Part shown: positions 58,621 to 64,000 of the stretch, in pieces
Numbering within the stretch: the stretch's first letter is position 1
Layout of the letters: each line of letters begins with the position of its first letter
Notes under the pieces: generated by a model
The model's input: only the letters and a program-made list of their open reading frames with translations
Database searches by the model: none
What the model was told of the DNA's origin: nothing
Position numbers and translations under genes: made by a program
Origin: Ambrosia x helenae
Lineage: Eukaryota > Streptophyta > Magnoliopsida > Asterales > Asteraceae
Length of the DNA stretch: 64,000 bases
Direction of reading: 5' to 3'
NCBI GenBank assembly: GCA_030844895.1
Contig: CM061233.1
Span: 31,120,310-31,184,309, forward strand

Positions 58621-59388
58621 TAAGCGGGCAAATCCAAAGATTCAACCTAAAGTTTAATGTGTCCCAAAATAAGTATTTAAGTTTAGTTAAGTCTAGGGTT
58701 TTTATTCTAAGGCATCTAGGATGTCTAGTCTACATTTGGGGTTTTAAGTTTGTAAAAGGCGACGAGAATAATATGAGCTATTTATTTTGTTTTCACGAGC
58801 TATGAAAATAATACAATGAATTTAGATTTTCGAACACATGTAATTTCTAATTTGTATTAATAAAGTTAACACAAAATCATAAATAAATGCAAAACGCTTT
58901 GAAAAATAAAAGTTTCCATAAAAACTTGTTACTCTAACATAAAAGGTCACCAAAATAATTTTTATAGAATTTTTGGAATTAAAGGAGGTTTATTATGAAT
59001 ATTATATGTTTAAAGTTTATTTAACAAATAAAAAATAAGATAGCATATGAAAACATGTCAAAACTGATGAAAAATGATATGATAATTATCTTAGAATAAT
59101 GAAACATTTCTCTATAAATTTTCATGCCCAAATATGCTACATTTGATTTATTATGAATTAAATAAGATTAAAGCATCATAAAGTTATTAAAAACATTAAA
59201 CAGTGTCTAAAAATCCCGAAATTGATTCTAAAACTCATAATCGATCATATAAACCATGATACCAGATTTCATAATTTTTAGATAAGAAAGAAGCGAGTTA
59301 TGAATTTATAAAAATCTATAATTTTTAAATCACAATCCCCAAATTACCTAGAACACCCTAAGCCATAAATTTGCTATTGAAACCCTTA
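58621..59388. other. AT-rich stretch without genes
   Basis: No ORF of note and no paired repeats. It is probably the U3 part of the LTR starting at 57914, but this cannot be shown from one copy. Confidence 0.45.
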
Positions 59389-59804
59389 GGTAGCGTTTAG
59401 TATGGTGGAATGGAATGGACCATTACGAGGTAATGAAAAATAGTCTGTTTGGTTGGTTAAAGGAATGGAATCACCCATTCCACAAGGCATTCCATTCCCT
59501 CAAAACTATTCCATCCACCACCCATGTTTTTTTCATTCCATCCCTTATTCACCCTTTATTAACAACACCATAACCCACCACCACTACCACCCACCACTCA
59601 CCAACATCGTAACCACCCACCACTGCTGTCGCAACCACCAACCACCGCCGTCACCACCCACCACCGCTGCCGCCACCACCCACCACCGTTGTCGCCGCCA
59701 CCCGCTACCTTCACCCACCTATCCACCACTGTCACCTACCCATCGCTACCATCCAACACCACCCACCGCCCCCACCACCATCACCCACCTACCGCCGCCT
59801 TTAC
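59389..59804. mobile_element. MITE left end followed by CCACCA-rich repeat
   Basis: GGTAGCGTTTAGTATGGTGG at 59389 is preceded by TTA, which looks like a PIF/Harbinger or hAT-type MITE end. CCA/CACC trinucleotide repeats (59560-59800) follow until the SIRE LTR begins at 59805. The other MITE end is presumably beyond the inserted SIRE element, outside the window. The Pro/His-rich ORF here is only the repeat translated. Confidence 0.45.
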
Positions 59805-60492
59805 TGTTAGGACAAAAAGGATTGGTGAAACCACTTTTGCAAACCTATGTCTAATTCACTTCTGTCAAATTATTCTACGTATAGAACTACTGAAGAAAGA
59901 AGAGCAAACAGCTGAAGAAGGATTCTACAAGTACTGAAGAAGAAATACATCAGAAGTTCTGAAATCCAAACCAGACATATCACTAAAGAACTACTGAAGA
60001 CAAACTACTCATCAGTAGTTTGTCATTCATCAGCACTTGTTCAAGAATCTTTTCCACCGTCTTATGTTTCAGTAGTTTATTAGTTTATTATTACTTTTAC
60101 TTTTTGTACAAGTTCCAAGATTGCAACTTGTTGCAACTTGTCTCTGAACTTGCTTTTTGGCAAAGTTCATGTATTTGTAAAGTCTATAAATAGATGGGTT
60201 CATCCCTCTGTTTTAGACATTGATTTTAATATAGAAATCCTTCAAAGCTTATCATTGTTATTACCATTTCATTTACTGAGAATCTGTTTAAGTGTTAATT
60301 CTCATTCATTGCTTAGATTCTCATTAAATACTTGTCTTTAGTTTTATCAAACATCCAGGGGGAGTAATAACTCTTGTTGATAAGTGTAGCTTTAAACTCA
60401 TATCATTCCGCTGTGCTATCACTGGTTAAGAACTTGCTAAACATTTAAGTGTTCACTAGCAAGTTCATACAAAGAGCAATACTGATCCAACA
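59805..60492 (+). repeat. SIRE (plus copy) 5' LTR
   Basis: 688 bp, from TGTTAGGACAAAAAGG to CTGATCCAACA, directly followed by the primer site. Its U3 contains about a dozen AACTNCTGA-like motifs (59885-60080) and a perfect hairpin at 60001-60022. TATAAATAG at about 60184-60192 is a good TATA box. Confidence 0.93.
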
Positions 60493-60494
60493 AT

Positions 60495-60511
60495 TGGTAT
60501 CAGAGCTCTGG
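60495..60511 (+). promoter_or_regulatory. SIRE (plus copy) primer binding site
   Basis: TGGTATCAGAGCTCTGG, two bases after the LTR end at 60492; tRNA-Met type. Confidence 0.9.
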
Positions 60512-60648
60512 TTTATCTGATCACATATCAATCTAACACATTGAGAATCAGACATAGGCTCTTATTGATATTCAATAAAGGATAATAAGCTCACTTTTAT
60601 CAACATCCATCACTTTAAGAGATATTTGACAAATCAATACTCTTTAAA

Positions 60649-61869
60649 ATGGATCCTCATAATACTGGTTCTGCCAATAAACCTGCTATGCTAGTAAGAA
60701 ATGAATATAACATCTGGCAAAGGAGAATGGCACATACCTTATCACAGACCAACACAGGTTGCTGGAAATCTATGATATATGGTCCTCATAAACCAGTAAA
60801 TATCAATCTTGAAACTAAAGAAGAAATTCCAAAAGACCCAAAAGACTATACAGATGATGATTTCCTAAAACTTGAGCTTGATGCTAAAGTTTTCTCTATG
60901 TTGGCAATGGCACTCCCAAATGAAATCTACTCTGGCCTATTACATTGTGATAGTGCCAAAGAGCTTTGGGACTGCCTTAAAGAACAGTTTGGAGGAACTG
61001 AAGAGGTGATTGCCAACACCAGAGAAATCCTGGCTCAACAATATGAAACTTTTGCTCACATTAATGGGGAAACTTTAACACAACAATTTGAAAGATTCTC
61101 CTCATTAATATCTGAGCTAAAATTAAATGGTCAGACCTACACAACTGTATCTATGCTTCATAGATTTTTAAGGTCTTTACCTGAAAAATGGGAAACATAC
61201 TCTATAGTCTTAAGATCTTCACCAGACGTTAGCTCCCTCACTCTTACAAAACTTCATGGGAGATTACTTACTTTTGAAAGAGAAATTGATCAAAAGAAAA
61301 GGTTACAAAGTTCTGGCAAAACTGCTGATTACTATCTACCAGGTAGTACAACACTATTGGGACAAGATTCACCAACTTGTTCAAATAGTTTTGGATCTTT
61401 TGACCATATTGACATAACTGCTGGGATCTCATCTGAAAGATCATTCCCAGGTTATGACAATAATGATTTTAGTCAAACTGCTGATAACATGTGTTTTATC
61501 ATGGATGATTTAAAAAATTTCAGCAGTGATGACTTGGAAGAAATGGATATTCTACACCAACTGGCCATGTTAAGTTTAAAAACAAATAAATTTTACAAAA
61601 GGTCAGGAAGGAAGTTTCCAGGACTCAACAGTTCAAAAAAAATTGGTTTTGACAAATCTAAACTTAGATGTCACAAGTGTCAAAAGTTGGGACACTTTGC
61701 TACAGAGTGTAGAAGCTCTAGTTTTAACCAATCTCAGTCTGGAAATAATTTTAACCCCAATTATAACAGGATTAATGGAACACAAGGGAGTGCACATTTT
61801 GTACAGGCACAAGCTCCACAACACCAATATGTGCCACAAGTACAATATGTACAGATGCCTGCTCAATAG
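60649..61869 (+). pseudogene. SIRE gag, N-terminal part with first zinc knuckle
   Basis: The ATG at 60649 gives MDPHNTGSANKPAMLVRNEY, then a copia gag core of the UBN2/DUF4219 type (YNIWQRRMAHTLSQ, KELWDCLKEQFGG, LHRFLRSLPEKWETY, KLHGRLLTFEREIDQKKR). A CCHC knuckle CHKCQKLGHFATEC lies near 61672. The frame is open for 406 codons and stops at TAG 61867-61869 in a Gln-rich stretch, but continues in the same frame afterwards. The other SIRE copy has a TAG within a codon or so of the same place. Confidence 0.93.
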
Positions 61870-63212
61870 ATGCAGAGCCAACAATCAATCCCTCCCTTTC
61901 CAGCTGCTCAACCACCTCCACAAACTCAACAACCCTCACAACAAAGTTTATTTACATCAGGGTATGTTGACTGGAGCAGTCTTCCTTTTGACACTACAGA
62001 GTGTAATCTTGATGCAGACAACAAGATTTTTGACATCAACTGGGGAGAGCCTGACAATGGCAGAAAGGACTTTGCCTTAATGGCATTTGAGGGATGCACC
62101 TCAAAATCATCCTTGTCACAGGTATCAAAAGAATCTTTGATAAAACTTTGTTCAAACTCTTGCAAAGAATCTTTTGCTCTCATAAGAGAGACTAATGTGC
62201 ACTTACAAGGTAAAGCAAATGGCTCTGAGAGAAAATTCACTCAGATGAAATGTGATTTAGAAAGAAAACTTTCTGCAAAAACAAAAGAAGTTTCTAAATT
62301 AACTAACACTGCTATTGAAACCCAAACACAAATTAAAATCATGATAAATGACCTAGGAAATGTCAGACAAGAGCTTGCTGACACCAAGGTCACATGTGAA
62401 AAATGGGTTGAATCTTGTAAGGGGAACCAACTATTGCTAAACAAACAAAGTGCTTCAAATGTTAGGTTTGGCATAGGGTACAATCACACTGAAATACCAA
62501 CAGATTTTTCCCCCAAAACTACTGAAGATGGGAGAAAAATTGTTTCAGGTGAAACTTCTGAAGAGAAAGAATGCACATCTTTCCATGAAAACTTTCTAAA
62601 AACTTATAAAGAAAGTTCTTCAGAAGTACTGATTAATTCTGACATTAAGCCATCAGTAGTTTCAACTACATCAGGAGTTGAGAACCTGAAAACTACTGAT
62701 GACCTAAAACCAATCAATACAGTCAGAAACTTGTCTTTGAAAGAAAAGACAAAAGAATGTGAAATCTGTGGTCTGTTCAACCACAAGACAGAATTTTGCA
62801 GATACAGAAAAGGTATTCAGTACAACAAGAAAATTAAACAACTGGTTGAGGGAAAACAAATCAGAAATGATTTTATAGAAACTTTTTCTCCTAGGAAACA
62901 ACAACCAGTAAAAACCTTTTCTCAGAAAAAGACAAAATCTCAACCAAAATCTTTTCTCAAAATTCTCTTTCAGTACTTAGACCTAAATCATCAGCAGTTT
63001 CATAAACTGCTGAGATTAAAGATCTCATGAACATGGTACAACTACTGATGACCAAAGTTGATGGTGGTCCTCAAAAGGATACCACCATTGCTCTTAAAGA
63101 AAAATCCATTGCCAAAAAGACATGGAAATCTCAACTTGGTCAAGAACAAACTGTAAATGTTCTCAAGAGCAAACCCAAAGCCAAACTGGCTTGGGTTCCC
63201 AAATCTAACTAA
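61870..63212 (+). pseudogene. SIRE gag, C-terminal part with second zinc knuckle
   Basis: In frame with the upstream gag past the TAG. Gln/Pro-rich start, DINWGEPDNGRKDFALMAFE, a long helical/coiled-coil segment (about 62200-62450), and a second CCHC knuckle CEICGLFNHKTEFC near 62760. A one-base indel between about 62900 and 62960 puts the true frame out of phase, and the recovered frame meets a TAA near 63004. It then runs to LAWVPKSN and TAA at 63210-63212. Two knuckles separated by several hundred residues form an unusual gag. Confidence 0.88.
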
Positions 63213-63229
63213 TTTACTATCTTGTGCAG

Positions 63230-64000
63230 AGAGTTTCCAGAGGCTTAAATAGCATTTGGTATGTAGACAGTGGAGGCTCAATGCACATGACAGGATGCAG
63301 ATACCTGATAAACAACTTTATCAGTCAAAGAGAAGGATCTGTATCCTTTGGGAACAATGCTAAGGGATATGTGCTAGGACATGGCAATGTCTCCTCTGGC
63401 AAAATACAGTTTGACAAGGTCAATCTGGTTGAAAACCTTGAGTACAACTTGCTGAGTGTGTCACAAATGTGTGATAAAGGATATTCTTCCTTTTTCACAA
63501 AGACAACATGCAAGATCATATCACCAGAAGGCCATAAGTTGATAGAGAAGATCATTGAAGATCACACTTTGTTGATAGCCAAAAGATGTGGCAATGTCTA
63601 TGCAGTGGACATTGAAAAAGACAAAGTTCTGAACAACACTGCCTGTTTCTTCTCAAAGGCATCAACTTCAGAGACTGATCTCTGGCACAGGAGACTTGGC
63701 CATGTGAACTTTAAAACCATAAATAAAGTCACAAAAATGGGCTTGGTCAGAGGTCTACCTTTAAAGGTATACCAGTGTCAAGAACACTGTGTATCCTGTT
63801 TGAAGGGAAAACAGCATAAGTCCTCCTATAAGTCTATTGAAGAGTCAAAAACAACTGCATGTCTTCAACTACTCCATATGGACTTATTTGGGCCTGTAAA
63901 AATCATGAGCCTTGGTAAGAAGAAGTACTGCTTAGTCATCATTGATGACTATTCAAGATTTACATGGGTATTCTTCTTATTTTCCAAGGATGAGGCTGCT
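63230..64000 (+). CDS. SIRE protease and integrase N-terminal part (runs off window)
   Basis: Open to the window end in the frame that starts RVSRGLNSIWYVDSGGSMHM, with the protease DSG near 63266. A pre-integrase region (YNLLSVSQMCDKGYSS) is followed by an intact zinc finger WHRRLGHVNF ... CQEHCVSCLKGK. The first integrase Asp lies in LHMDLFGPV and then IIDDYSRFTWVF. The frame is -1 relative to gag and opens only after a stop at 63206-63208. Immediately before it lies a splice-acceptor-like TTGTGCAG. No break seen in this segment. Confidence 0.9.

Larger units (their letters stand above)
59805..64000 (+). mobile_element. Second SIRE-like copia element, cut by the window end
   Basis: 5' LTR, primer site, gag (with stops), protease and the start of integrase are present. 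It is the same family as the minus-strand element, arranged head to head with it about 4.3 kb away. The primer site, gag start MDPHNTGS and the gag/pol junction structure are shared. Confidence 0.95.

Noticed and set aside
59453..59854. Pro/His-rich 133-codon ORF
   Set aside because: It is a translation of CCACCA-type repeats and crosses into the SIRE LTR.
1..64000. CRISPR arrays, bacterial operons, rRNA genes
   Set aside because: No short regular direct repeats with unique spacers and no rRNA-like sequence; the content is entirely plant transposon-type.

Overview
This 64 kb window looks like heterochromatic plant nuclear DNA, an insertion layer cake of transposable elements. I found no host gene, tRNA, rRNA or CRISPR array. 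tRNA-iMet-type primer sites, TA- and TTA-targeting MITEs, RRM-containing LINEs and SIRE-type copia elements with an extra downstream ORF point to a eudicot. The gag and extra-ORF sequences remind me of Asteraceae (inference from memory, not searched).

Layout. 1-5.6 kb: minus-strand Ty3/gypsy element with a gag intron, pol collapsed into its 3' LTR, and a perfect TRIM inside its 5' LTR. 5.6-7.46 kb: right end of a CACTA transposon. 8.45-16.49 kb: intact non-autonomous LTR element (LARD1, TSD ATCTA). 16.6-17.9 kb: non-autonomous hAT element (TSD CAGTCTGA). 18.2-23.4 kb: tandem repeats, a (TA)n-targeted 3.5 kb element with a palindrome cluster, a long-hairpin MITE and a Tourist-like MITE. 23.9-31.0 kb: LINE 3' end split by a full-length but disabled copia element (TSD AATAC). 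32.6-55.5 kb: minus-strand SIRE-like copia element whose gag is split by a 12.9 kb LTR element (LARD2, TSD CATAT); LARD2's right LTR is itself split by a near full-length LINE. 55.5-57.8 kb: decayed 'putative gypsy-type transposase' gene. 57.9-58.6 kb and beyond: an LTR related to LARD2. 59.8-64.0 kb: a second SIRE-like element on the plus strand, running out of the window in integrase.

The strongest new signal is a conserved spliceosomal-type intron embedded in the LTRs of four element families (gypsy, LARD1, LARD2, and the LTR at 57.9 kb). Each has, on its own sense strand, GTGAGT followed by CCCC, a TTRAC branch-like site 20-28 nt before a pyrimidine-rich CAG, and GT as the first exon bases. 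The introns are about 445-612 nt and end 168-266 nt before the LTR end. In gypsy and LARD1 the intron also holds a strongly conserved block with an upstream ATG. A split between spliced RNA for translation and unspliced RNA for packaging, shared by autonomous and non-autonomous relatives, is my inference. Other candidates are a splice-acceptor-like gag/pol junction, a covarying LTR hairpin and an element-wide AACTNCTGA motif in the SIRE elements, and an ATGA stop/start overlap between the LINE ORFs.
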